From Sinohyriopsis cumingii (taxonomy: Eukaryota; Mollusca; Bivalvia; Unionida; Unionidae): a DNA stretch of 64,000 nt. A model generated the notes under the pieces. The model was not told the DNA's origin. It did no database searches and was given only the letters and a program-made list of their open reading frames with translations. The stretch spans positions 55,149,860-55,213,859 of the forward strand of contig CM068842.1 of assembly GCA_028554795.2 (NCBI GenBank), given 5' to 3'. The position numbers were made by a program, and so were the translations under genes. This document shows, piece by piece, positions 29,391-38,795 of the stretch (positions within the stretch are counted from its first letter, which is position 1; each line of letters opens with the position of its first letter).

Positions 29391-29741
29391 TCAAACATGA
29401 ATACGAAAGACAAAAATACATAAAAGCCAAAGGCTTAAGCACAAGAATAAAAGGCACATGATAACCATGAACGTGGAATAAAAACAAGTGTCTGTACAAC
29501 AACCACATGTTTTGGGTAATGTTCTAACCAGTTCTATAGTAGGGGGTAAGGTCACACAAGTGTCCTCCCGAAAGGGTCTTTCAGGCCTGTCCACGACAGT
29601 CCTGTCCTGGGTGACGGGTTCTTCTGGCACCGTCACTAACACAGGTTGAAAAGTAACTTTTCTCCTTGAATAACTCTCGTGCATACTAGGCTACCTCTTG
29701 TGTCCAAGCCTCAAAACCCTGGTCTCGGTGATGTCCAACAT
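29391..29741 (-). pseudogene. Tail-anchored small protein (B, internal stop)
   Basis: From the ATG at 29741 the frame meets TAG at 29693-29691 (TGG in A). An internal ATG at 29684 opens 97 residues with the KVTFQPVLVTVPEEPVT segment, the TCGCCTDTC cluster and an intact hydrophobic C-terminus (VIMCLLFLCLSLWLLCIFVF) typical of a tail anchor. A short product is possible. Upstream sequence replaces the accessory block of C. Confidence 0.5.
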
Positions 29742-29808
29742 TTGACTCCTAACCAATCTGGTTTCTTCTTCGTCAACGACATGGTAAGTTACTTCAATGA
29801 ACAATGAA

Positions 29809-32800
29809 CTATCGATCTTGCCTAGGGTTCCTTTTTATATACAGACCAATACCGAGGTGACCGTACGGTAACGTAAAGTGATTGGGAAGTCGCACTCGCT
29901 TCTGGTATACAATTTGATAGACTTTTTCCAAGGGTCGACTGACGATGTGGTGAGTGGGTAAACGTACAATCTTGTTCGGTTGATAGGTGGTCACTTTAAA
30001 GTTTCCATCCTCTCCCGATTGCAAGGCTTCTTTCAATACCCCAAAGTTGACCACTCGACTGGTACGATAATTCAGAGTCAGTCCTTTCATTTTGCACGTC
30101 GTGTGCACTTCTCCTTGTTTGTCCCGGTATTCGTAGCTGTAATTTTTGGGACCGCCACTGACGAAACTTAGAATCTTGTCGTCGGGATGCTCGTCTGTCC
30201 AGGCTCCTAAACGGTCTCCTTCGATGTCAGGGTGCTGTTGAATCGGTTGATGGATGTAAATGCAACTGTCCGTGTCAAAGTACAGGATGCGTTCTTCTAA
30301 CAATTCTAAAGCTTCGTACAATTTTAAGCGAGCATGAGCTGTCACGTAAGCCGCAATGATGACATTTCCAAAAGGGTCGTCTTGTACAAAGTCCAGATCT
30401 TCTTCGTAATTGACCAAGATCAAATTCTCTCGAACGACGTCCACGTGTTTCATGTATTTGGTTTTGTCGTGAATCATCTGGAAGTAGCGGGAAGGTTCTG
30501 TCAAATATTCCGTCTTGGGTAAACACGGTGGTTGTGCCATTTTACCCCACAAGCAATTTAACATCACTTTGGCAAACGATCGCCTGCCTTCGTTTTTTTC
30601 TATGTGGTCTAAAGTGATGCCTTCTTGTTCATAGTATTTCTCGTTGAATTGTATTTGGTCTCCGGGAGTGTGACACCAGGACGGATAGCCGCTGGCTTCT
30701 TGCTTCAGTTTCAAAAAAGCATCCACGTAGTCAGCGAAAATGCCTTTCTGACTGGGGTCACCCTTGTGGTATTGTTGTGTCTTGGGAAAGTGGCAAATTT
30801 CGTACACTTCTAACAGTTGGTATCCCATGTCCAGAGCTTTGAACAATTCTACGCTGACCCAGGTTCCCGTCAAGGCACGTTCTTCCTGGGTGTGCTGACA
30901 AGGTTGGTCTTGGTTGCACGTTTCGGCACAAGTACGGCACAAGGGAAACATCAGTTTGCCTTGACAATGGTGAGGTAAGACGGGATGGTATAGGTTCGTG
31001 GGAGGCAAAACTTTGCACTTGATCAAGCCTTCGTATTGTCGAATGTTTTTTAGGTCGATGTGTTCCGTTAACAATTGCGGGTGCCCTACAGGAAAGCGAC
31101 AATATTTGCACACGTAGGGATACAGCGAACACACGTCCAAGTATTTGATTTCTTCTCCTTTCTCTTCGTCGGCTTGGTACATCAAACAGGTGGCATTGGT
31201 CCTTCCTCCGTACAAACTATCCCTCGGGTTCAGCGGGTCCATGAACTGGTAACGTTCCACGAGGCGTTTAAACTCGGGATCGGTTTTCATACGGTGATCG
31301 TACTCGTGTTCCCACATTTCCACCACTTGGTATCCTTCCTGTTCTAATTTTAGGCGCCGCTGACAAGTGTCCTGGTACAAGTCTTCCATGGTTCGTTGCA
31401 AAAACTGATTTTTAGTGCCACGGTCAGGGTAACAGACGGGACATCCGTGAAATAAGCAACCGTTAAACTCGTACACGATCTTGGGGTTTTCTAAGTCCCA
31501 GCTATCGACCGAATACGTTCCGATGGTCTTTTCGCCCCCTCCGTTGCGGGCATGCTGAATCCACTTGTCTTCCTTGTCGCACAAGTAATGTAACCAACGT
31601 AGGGCTTTGACCGAGTATTGACGTTTGACATAGTGGGTCGTTTGAGGACTGATGACAGCCACAGTGTTTTCAGGCATGAATCGTTGTCGATACACTAAGG
31701 AACACGCTTTGGCAATGGTGCAAGCTTCTTTCAAAGGATCGACCCCTCCGTGTTCCATGAACAGTTCTCGAAATTTTCCACAGCAACGCCGTAAAATGTC
31801 CACGTCGGAACGACAATACTTTAGCATTTCTTCCTGAAAGTCGAAAGGGTCCGAGGCGTGAGCCTGGTACCAAGCGTAGAAAGCTTCTCGTTGTTGGGTA
31901 CGCATGTTGTCGGGGTCGTAATAGTGAGCCTCAGGTAAATGGGGTAGAACGGCATGTTGATTGGCTTCCGTATTGAAAAAGTGTGGAAAGTACCCTTTAG
32001 CCATTTCTGTCATTCCAAACGTTTTAGGCATTCGACTCAAAGGCATGGCCAAGTAACTCATCGAATCTTTAAACTGCACTTGTCCCACTTGCATGAAAAT
32101 GATTTGGGCTCCGTTCAAGGTCACTTTAGGACGCTCGGTGCCTTGTTCCGTATAGTATCTGAGAAGAAACTGTCCATCGTATCCGGAGAAATTGTGAGCC
32201 ATCACTGTGGCATGACGATGACAATCTCCGTAACGTTCGATGTCCTCTTGGCTCCACGTCTTGTCGATGGGATCTAAGACCCATTGGGCAAAATCGGATA
32301 ACGTGTTCGGTCCTCGAAAGATTTTTTCACGCCCTCCAGGAATCTTGCTGCAGTGAGGGCAATGACTGAAGATAGGTTCTTGAATGCACTTCTCGCACGC
32401 TCGATGAGCCACGCAGAAATTAGGAATGTGAATGCCGGTCTCTTGCATGCATTCGAAATCGAAAAAGATGAAATTGCTTTTCTTCTTGTGACCGTCCTCT
32501 TTCTCTGGTGGGGGTTGGTATTTTTGCACGTAGCATTGGTGTTCCTAGTCCACGATGTGGTGACAAATGTGACATTTTTTCTTTCCTCGACATACGTGTG
32601 CCTTGGTACTGTTGGTACGTATGCCTTGTCTACACGTAGGGCACAATCTCAAGAGTTGACAAGCACATTTCTTCTGTGAACCTTGTGTTTTCAAATGTTG
32701 TTGGTAACAGGTAGGGCTGACAAACGTGTGCAGACAAGTCGAACAAGGCACTGGTTCTTCGCTCAGACAGGGTGGAGAGGCCAAACATCCTGGGCATTTC

Positions 32801-33873
32801 CATCCACAATGCTTGTGTTGCTCTCGATTATTATAACCATAGTCACATTTCTCACAGTAATATCTGTATCCCAGGAATCCGGTGATAGTGGTAATGGTAT
32901 CGAAATGGTCATCGTGATGATAAACATGAATGTATTTTCCGTCCTTAAAGTCTTGGCCTCGAAACAACAGAGGTCCGCGCATTTCTTGAGGGTGCACTTT
33001 CAAGGTGTAGCGTGGAGCTAGGGCATCTTGCAATTTTTGCATCTCAGGAATGCCACAGGGTGTGTCTTTGGACAGGCCAGTTTGTTGCAACAGGAGTTCT
33101 GCTTCGTTTCGTTGTTTGGTTCGGTTCGATTTTCGAATGTTCTCCCAGGTTCTTTTCCATTCTACCGTGTCGTTCTTGTTGGCATAGGTTCGTCCCACCA
33201 CGATGGCACGGGCTAAGCACATCTGGTCTTGAGGGTTGTTAATTCGGACTAGACTTGTTTTGGTGTTGCGAAGGTCGTCCACCAATAACATCTTTTTGCG
33301 TCCTGTCCCTTGAGGAAGAGAGACGTGAGCCATTTTCAGTGTGGCTTTACCATCGGTGATGTCAAACTGGTCATTAGATTGTTGTACGTGTTGAATCTTG
33401 TCCATGACTTTGGAAGGGGTTAGTTCTGCGGGTCTGCTAAACTCGATCCAAACAGGGGATTTCAAACCGTCGTGATCTATGGATAGTGTCAAGCGATCGT
33501 CTTCTTTGGGTTGACATTGTCGCTTGAGTGAGGTGAGCAAAGAATCCCACATCTCGGTGATAAACCCTTCTGCTTTCTCCAAGGGTACGTCGGCCTTGAA
33601 ATCTTTAAACTTCACCGTGTAGGTGTAAGCCGTGGTTCTAAATTTTCTAGAGGAGCGCTTTTCCGTCTCTCGAATGGAATAGTACTTTTCAGGGTTGACT
33701 AAGGGTGGTGAACTTGGTTTAGAGGGTTCGGATTCTGGTTCACTCATGTCCTCTTCAAAATCACTGGCATGAATTTGTGCCAAGATTTCAGCCCTGGTAC
33801 GAGGCGATAAATCACGTTTCTGCCTCTTACTTTCTTCTTCTTCTTTCTTCTCGAATGAATAGGATCGTTTCAT
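29809..33873 (-). pseudogene. polB: Protein-primed family B DNA polymerase (B, one nonsense codon)
   Basis: Full-length 1355-codon gene with a single visible lesion, TTG to TAG at 32547-32545 (codon 443), between the zinc-finger-like region and exonuclease motif I. All exonuclease and polymerase motifs follow in the same frame (906 codons open from 32529). The N-terminus has a basic KRQKR segment. Different lesion from A and C. Confidence 0.95.
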
Positions 33874-34005
33874 CTTGAGTGCAAAACGTCAAATGACTCA
33901 AGTTTAAACACCATAGACTAATTTATAGTCATGACAAACCAGTGTATATAAAAGGTTGTGTCTTGTCCTTTCACTATTCATTTCACTCTCAAACCGAGCA
34001 CAACG
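33874..34005. promoter_or_regulatory. Bidirectional polB/L1 promoter (B)
   Basis: TATAAA on the minus strand at 33922-33927 (54 bp before the polB ATG) and TATATAAAA on the plus strand at 33945-33953 (61 bp before the L1 ATG at 34006), back to back in 132 bp. C has the same arrangement at 39270-39403. Confidence 0.7.
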
Positions 34006-34375
34006 ATGGAAGAGACTACCCAGATGGAACGTTTCGTCAGAGTGTCCAGACCGTCAAAAAAGAACAAAAACAGGGGCTAAAAAAGACAAAAGTCAAGATA
34101 CCTGTTATTATTGTAAAGAAAAAGGACATTGGTCTCCAGATTGCCCAAAAAAGAAACAAGAGGAGTCAGAAGAAAAGAAGGATTCTTCAGAAGAAGAGAG
34201 GGATTCTTCGGAAGAAGAGAGGGATTCTTCGAAAGAAGAGATGGATTCTTCAGAGGAAGAAGAGGAAGAAAGAAGACAGTTCTATTTAAAAGAGGCAAAG
34301 AAACAGGAGAAGAAAAGAAGAAGGGAAGAAAATGAGGAAAAAACGGTGAAGAAATTCAAAAAACAGAGAGACTAA
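34006..34375 (+). pseudogene. L1: CCHC zinc-knuckle protein (B, deletion)
   Basis: Compared with C, a deletion of roughly 120 bp after codon 12 removes the first zinc knuckle and shifts frame, so the ATG frame stops near 34079. The second knuckle (CYYCKEKGHWSPDC), the Ser/Glu repeat region and the basic tail remain open in another frame. The downstream AATAAA of C is AATACA here. Confidence 0.75.
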
Positions 34376-34622
34376 ACAAGGAGAAAGAAGAAGTGTACGA
34401 ACTTTTTAAAGTGTTCTGTTGTGAATTGTGAATTGGATTGTAAAAAATGGATAAAAGAATACATGAATGATATAAGGTAAGTGTCTTTGAGTTTTGATTT
34501 TAAAATAAGAAGCTACACTCACGCACTCATACACAGACACGTACTATAAGGGTAAAATGGGTGGGGTTTATTTTTGAGTTATTGGCAGATTGAAATTGTA
34601 TTTCTTTTCGAGAAATGTGGGT

Positions 34623-34638
34623 GGCCCTGAAAAGGGCC
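34623..34638 (-). terminator. Histone-type 3' stem-loop of L2 (B)
   Basis: Minus-strand GGCCCTTTTCAGGGCC preceded by AAAAAA and followed by ACCCACA, then CGAAAAGAAATA: the closest fit to the histone consensus together with the C copy at 38524. Confidence 0.85.
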
Positions 34639-34788
34639 TTTTTTCTTTATGGTGTAGGAGTGAGTTTAACCAATCAACTTTAACTGCCTTAAGCCTTTGC
34701 CACGGCCAAGGCCTACTTCTGATGATTGGGTTGAAATCACTAAGGGTGGTACGACAGGCTTAGTCACAGGGTTGGCGTGTTTAGCTCG

Positions 34789-35217
34789 TTAAGGTCGTAT
34801 TCTCTTCGGTCGTGATAAAGAAGTCTGATACATTTGTTTCAGACTTCTTAACTCCGCTAAAATGTCCAACAGTACCGTAGCCGTTTGATTTTCACCCTCT
34901 TGTTTCTTTGCTGCTACTTCTTCTTGCTGTTGTTGCTGTTGTTTTTTTCTTACCTCTTCTTGTTGCTGTTGCTGTTGATGTAGGAGAAAAGCTTGTTCCG
35001 CTTCCTTTCGTCGTTGCATAAATTTCTCCAATTCTTCTTTCTGTCTCTGTCTAAAATTCTCCACTTGCGGTAATGACGAAGGTTCCGGAACAAATTCTTG
35101 CGAGGTAAGAAAATCCACAAAATCCCAATGTACCTCTTCTGAAAGTAAGTCCGGGTTCCCTTGGGCGGTCTCCCCTGCTGGTGCACCCCAATGGATCGTT
35201 TTCTGAATTTCCGTCAT
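34789..35217 (-). CDS. L2: Gln-rich coiled-coil protein (B, C-terminally truncated)
   Basis: 142 residues. The N-terminal segment is acidic and aromatic (LLSEEVHWDFVDFL, residues 24-37). A charged coiled coil with polyglutamine runs occupies about 50-105, then a helical LLDILAELRSLKQMYQ and a basic end. Compared with C the C-terminal 51 residues are lost by a new TAA at 34789-34791. Unrecognised; a hairpin 3' end is retained. Confidence 0.65.
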   Translation of the reverse strand: MTEIQKTIHWGAPAGETAQGNPDLLSEEVHWDFVDFLTSQEFVPEPSSLPQVENFRQRQKEELEKFMQRRKEAEQAFLLHQQQQQQEEVRKKQQQQQQEEVAAKKQEGENQTATVLLDILAELRSLKQMYQTSLSRPKRIRP

Positions 35218-35436
35218 GTTGAATCACCGTCGCATAGATTGACTGCACATAAGCGCTAGCGAATCTATATAGACCAACTGACGTCACAGACTAAGCTCTT
35301 CGGATTGGATGCGGGCTGACTGAATTTTGTAACGCGTGTTTGGATTGGTGAATGAACTCAATCCGTTTCAATCCTACCTCTACCTATAAATAAGCGCAGT
35401 TCAGTGCATTGATTCACTTGTTCTCGTCGCTTCAAG
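35218..35436. promoter_or_regulatory. Bidirectional L2/L3 promoter (B)
   Basis: Divergent genes share 219 bp. TATATAG for L2 is near 35264-35270 (minus strand) and CTATAAATAAG for L3 near 35383 (plus strand), each about 50 bp from its ATG. Conserved in C at 37696-37914. Confidence 0.65.
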
Positions 35437-35670
35437 ATGTGGACCGATGTGCAATCTTCTACGCTTGTGTCTTCCATGATGTTCCGGACGGACATACCCA
35501 TGTATGTCCGATCCAAGTGGACCGTTGTCCACAGGACAAACACCAGTCTGTGGATACGTAGGATCTACGTAGAAAGACAAGGATGCCTCAAAAGAGTCCT
35601 GATTTACGGTCCTACAGTGAAACGCAGCCTAAGGACAAGAAGAAGACCAATGCGGTGCCCTTTATGTTAA
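35437..35670 (+). CDS. L3: small basic Cys/Arg-rich protein (B)
   Basis: 77 residues, outermost left-end gene reading outward. MYVRSKWTVVHRT and SLWIRRIYVERQGCLKR are conserved with C, and the protein ends in an Arg-rich RRRPMRCPLC tail. No known domain recognised. It ends 25 bp before the TIR hairpin. Confidence 0.65.
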   Translation: MWTDVQSSTLVSSMMFRTDIPMYVRSKWTVVHRTNTSLWIRRIYVERQGCLKRVLIYGPTVKRSLRTRRRPMRCPLC

Positions 35671-35685
35671 TGGATACATTAACAT

Positions 35686-36025
35686 AAACCCAAAGGCCCT
35701 TTTCAGGGCCAGCCATATTTCTCGAAAAGAGATAGCCTTTCCATTGCCTACCCTTTTTTAAATTTAAATTTAAATTTAAATTTTAAAAAACTTTTTTAAA
35801 AAAAAATCCCATATTCAATTCCCCTTGTCCCTAGACAAACCCAAACTCTATTCCCATGTTAATTTCCCTTGTCCCTAAACAAGCCCAAACTCTATGTTAA
35901 ATTCCCATTGTCCCTAGAGTGGCCCAGCGTTTTTCTCCATGTTAAATTTCCATTGTCCCTAGAGTGGCCCAGGGGTGTTTTTAATGCTAAGTCCCATTGT
36001 CCCTAGGGTGGCCCCATTCACTACT
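35686..36025. repeat. Terminal inverted repeat of B, high-coordinate copy
   Basis: Inverse of 19373-19716. Ends CCCCATTCACTACT. Same element-specific core repeats at both ends. Confidence 0.95.
35695..35710 (+). terminator. Histone-type 3' stem-loop of L3, in TIR (B)
   Basis: GGCCCTTTTCAGGGCC preceded by CCCAAA and followed by AGCCA and CGAAAAGAGATA. Confidence 0.85.
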
Positions 36026-36031
36026 CATGCT
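36026..36031. other. Target-site duplication of element B, right copy
   Basis: CATGCT, exact match to 19367-19372. Confidence 0.9.
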
Positions 36032-36190
36032 TCTTAATGCATACCTATGGACAATTTTAACATAGGATTTCCAGTCTGGTCCCATAGTGCTTATTGTTGT
36101 AAAAATACGGGCTAATGTTAATTCCCGCATGATCCTATAGTGTCCCGGGCTAATGCTTATTATGGCTTTATAGTGGCCCATACACTTATC
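36032..36190. repeat. Decayed Polinton-TIR-like block
   Basis: Contains GGGCTAATGTTAATTCCCGC, then GATCCTATAGTGTCCCGGG and GGCTTTATAGTGGCCCATA. It resembles the TIR scaffold (AATGCTAATTCCCA ... TATAGTG-CCCA), but outside the B duplication and with another core. Probably a solo or truncated TIR of an older element. Confidence 0.5.
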
Positions 36191-36589
36191 GATGTAGATA
36201 GAATAGCCCCGATGCGCCCTCCCTCACGTCGCTAGAAGCAACTAAAGGAGGCAACATGATTGCTGTTGAATGCAACCCTTTTTAATGTTCCAGTTGAGAA
36301 AGTTTTGGACTTTTAAAAGCATGTTGATTTATGCTGATTTATATATAAAATAGTTGACGCTGTACCTTAAGAATTTTAAACTTTATTGTATTTATGTTTG
36401 ACTAGTATTCCCCTCTTTAGGAAATTTTGTGACATATTTATTATATTTATTGTCTCATGGCGCATGTTAACTTTTGGTTGTCCACTCCAGTTAGTTAATG
36501 TTTGCCTGTACCATTTTTGCTCTCTAACTGTTCCTCTGAATTGTATAATTTGGATTCTGCTGACGTGCCGATAACCTTCCTACATACAT
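36191..36589. other. Host intergenic DNA, no gene seen
   Basis: AT-rich, no supported frame or repeat. Confidence 0.55.
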
Positions 36590-36774
36590 CTATACATGCA
36601 TACATACATGCATACATGTACATACATACATACATACATACATACATACATACATACATACATACATACATACATACATACGTACGTACGTACGTACGTA
36701 CGTGCGTGCGTGCGTACGTACGTACGTGCGTGCATGCATGCATGCATGCATGCATACATACATACATACATACA

Positions 36775-36804
<30 letters not shown>
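36590..36804. repeat. (TACA)n/(TACG)n microsatellite
   Basis: Tetranucleotide tract with TACA, TACG, TGCG and TGCA blocks. It opens all frames on both strands, and none is taken as coding. Confidence 0.95.
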
Positions 36805-36806
<2 letters not shown>

Positions 36807-37068
36807 GTGCGCGTTTCTCTTTCCCACGCTACTTTTCACTTTTGTTTCAAATAAATCAATGTACATCATCCATCAACAAAGCATTTTATTTTTATATCAG
36901 TTGTAGTATTACCTCAAGCTTAATCGAACTGAAAACATCAGTTTCCGGTCAACACGTATATTGTTTCATGAATAATCTCCTTTGCTATTAAGGTAACATC
37001 TGTGCCTCCTCGAAATTTGAATTTGTAAAATTCATTTTCAGTTGTATTTTATCGAATACTGAGTAACA

Positions 37069-37074
37069 ATTACC
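37069..37074. other. Target-site duplication of element C, left copy
   Basis: ATTACC, repeated at 57194-57199. Confidence 0.93.
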
Positions 37075-37447
37075 AGTAGTGAAGTGGGGCACTATAGGGT
37101 CTATGGGAATTAGCATTAAAAACACCCCTGGGTCGATATAGGGTCTATGTAAATTTAACATGGAGAAAAATCGTGGGTCGATATAGGGTCTATGGGAATT
37201 AGCATTACAGACTTAACCTGGGTCTGTATAGGGTCTATGTAAATTTAACATTAATCACCCTGGGTCTGTATAGGGTCTATGTAAATTTAACATGGACAAA
37301 TAACCCCTGGGTCTGTATCGGGTCTATGTAAAATTGAAACAGGGAGGGTCTCTATTTTTTTTAAAAAAACTAAATAAAAAAAGGGGTAGGCAATGGTAAG
37401 GATATCTCTTTTCGAGATATATGGCTGGCCCTGAAAAGGGCCTTTGG
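37075..37447. repeat. Terminal inverted repeat of C, left
   Basis: Begins AGTAGTGAAGTGGGGC and matches the inverse of 56821-57193 at the same 373-bp length with few differences. It carries about six copies of a GGGTCGATATAGGGTCTAT / GGGTCTGTATAGGGTCTAT-type core in the shared scaffold. Confidence 0.95.
37427..37442 (-). terminator. Histone-type 3' stem-loop of L3, in TIR (C)
   Basis: Minus-strand GGCCCTTTTCAGGGCC preceded by CCAAA, followed by AGCCA and CGAAAAGAGATA. Confidence 0.85.
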
Positions 37448-37464
37448 TTTATGTTAATATGCCC

Positions 37465-37695
37465 TTAACATAAAGGGCATTTGCGACATCTTCTTGTCCT
37501 CAAACTTCGTCTTACAGCAGGGCCATACATCAGAGTTCTCTTGAGGCAACCTTGTCTCTCTATATAGACTCTTCTTATCCACAGGCTGCTGCTGGTCCTG
37601 TGGACAACGGTCCACTTGGATCGGACATACATGAGCATGTCCGTCCAGAACATCATTGTTGACACAAGGGTTGAAGATTCAACGTCTGTCCACAT
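37465..37695 (-). CDS. L3: small basic Cys/Arg-rich protein (C)
   Basis: 76 residues, same family as 35437-35670 with conservative changes and a RTRRCRKCPLC end. Reads outward to the TIR hairpin. Unrecognised. Confidence 0.65.
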   Translation of the reverse strand: MWTDVESSTLVSTMMFWTDMLMYVRSKWTVVHRTSSSLWIRRVYIERQGCLKRTLMYGPAVRRSLRTRRCRKCPLC

Positions 37696-37914
37696 GTTGA
37701 GGCTCCGACAATAGGTGAATCAATGCAGTGAACTGCGCTTATTTATAGGGACAGAAAGGATTGAAACGGATTGAGTTCATTCACCAATCCGAACACGCGT
37801 TACAGAATTCAGTCAGCCCGCATCCAATCTGAAGAGAGCAGTCTGTGACGTCACGTAGTCTATATAGATTCGCTAGCGCTTGTGTGCAGTCAATCTATGC
37901 GACAGTGATTCAAC
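37696..37914. promoter_or_regulatory. Bidirectional L2/L3 promoter (C)
   Basis: TATAAAT on the minus strand near 37740-37746 for L3 and TATATA at 37861-37866 for L2 (49 bp before its ATG). The intervening 110 bp are well conserved with B. Confidence 0.65.
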
Positions 37915-38496
37915 ATGACGGAAACTCAGAAAACGATCCAATGGGGTGCACCAACAGGGGAGACCGCCCAAGGGAACCCGGACTTACTTTCAGAAGAGGT
38001 GAATTGGGATTTTGTGGATTTTCTCTCCTCGCAAGAATTTGTTCCGGAACCTTCGTTACCTTCTTCATTACCGCAAGTGGAAAATTTTAGACAGAGACAG
38101 AAAGAAGAATTGGAGAAATTTATACAACGACAAAAGGAAGCGGAACAGGCTTTTCTCCTACAGCAACAGCAACAAGAAGAAGAGGTAAGAAAACAACAGC
38201 AGCAACAGCAAGAAGAAGTAGCAGCAAAGAAACAAGAGGGTGAAAATCAAACGGTCACGGTACTGTTAGACATTTTAGCGGAGTTAAGAAGTCTGAAACA
38301 AATGTATCAGACTTCTTTATCACGACCGAAGAGAATACGACCTTCCCGAGCTAAACACGTCAACCCTGTGACTAAGCCTACCGTACCACCCTTAGTGATT
38401 TCAACCCAATCATTATCATCATCATCAACATTACGCAGTCCAGAAGTAGGCCTTGGCCGTGGCAAAGGCATAAGGCAGTTAAAGTTGATTGCTTAA
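37915..38496 (+). CDS. L2: Gln-rich coiled-coil protein (C, full length)
   Basis: 193 residues. The acidic-aromatic N-terminal region (EEVNWDFVDFLSSQEF), the glutamine-rich charged coiled coil (about 55-110), helix LLDILAELRSLKQMYQ, a basic NLS-like SRPKRIRPSRAKH (about 137-150), then a Ser-rich tail ending GRGKGIRQLKLIA. The acidic-aromatic start plus basic tail could suit a transcription or replication cofactor; no family recognised. It ends 27 bp before a near-consensus histone hairpin. Confidence 0.65.
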   Translation: MTETQKTIQWGAPTGETAQGNPDLLSEEVNWDFVDFLSSQEFVPEPSLPSSLPQVENFRQRQKEELEKFIQRQKEAEQAFLLQQQQQEEEVRKQQQQQQEEVAAKKQEGENQTVTVLLDILAELRSLKQMYQTSLSRPKRIRPSRAKHVNPVTKPTVPPLVISTQSLSSSSTLRSPEVGLGRGKGIRQLKLIA

Positions 38497-38523
38497 ACTC
38501 ACCCTTTCACCATGAAGAAAAAA

Positions 38524-38539
38524 GGCCCTTTTCAGGGCC
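38524..38539 (+). terminator. Histone-type 3' stem-loop of L2 (C)
   Basis: AAAAAA, then GGCCCTTTTCAGGGCC, then ACCCACA, with CGAAAAGAAATA 11 bp downstream. Stem, tetraloop, both flanks and purine element all fit the replication-dependent histone mRNA signal. Confidence 0.88.
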
Positions 38540-38795
38540 ACCCACATTTCTCGAAAAGAAATACAATTTCAATTTGCCAATAACTCAAAAAAAAAAAAAA
38601 ACCCCGCCCATTTTACCCTTATAGTACGTGTCTGTGTATGAGTGCGTGAGTGTACGTTCTTATTTTAAAATCAAAAGTCAAAGACACTTACCTTATATCA
38701 TTCATTTATTCTTTTCTCCATTTTTTACAATCCAATTCACAATTCACAACACAACACTTTAATAAAAAGTTCATTGACTTCTTCTGTCTCCTTGT

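Larger units (their letters stand above)
19373..36025 (-). mobile_element. Maverick/Polinton element B, complete ends, 16.7 kb
   Basis: Bounded by TIRs and a perfect CATGCT duplication. polB and the core genes are on the minus strand. In polB-first order: L3, L2, L1, polB, tail-anchored protein, ATPase, basic protein, pX-like, PV-repeat protein, integrase, membrane protein, minor capsid, pVI-like, major capsid, R1, R2, R3. It lacks the accessory block and the protease with the same junctions as A. Broken genes: L1, polB, tail-anchored, basic protein, PV-repeat, integrase; R3 has lost its tail. Membrane protein, both capsid proteins, pVI-like, pX-like and ATPase are open. Confidence 0.97.

Noticed and set aside
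36590..36804. Long frames on both strands over the TACA/TACG tract
   Set aside because: Tetranucleotide repeat translation (MYVC/IHTY), no coding support.
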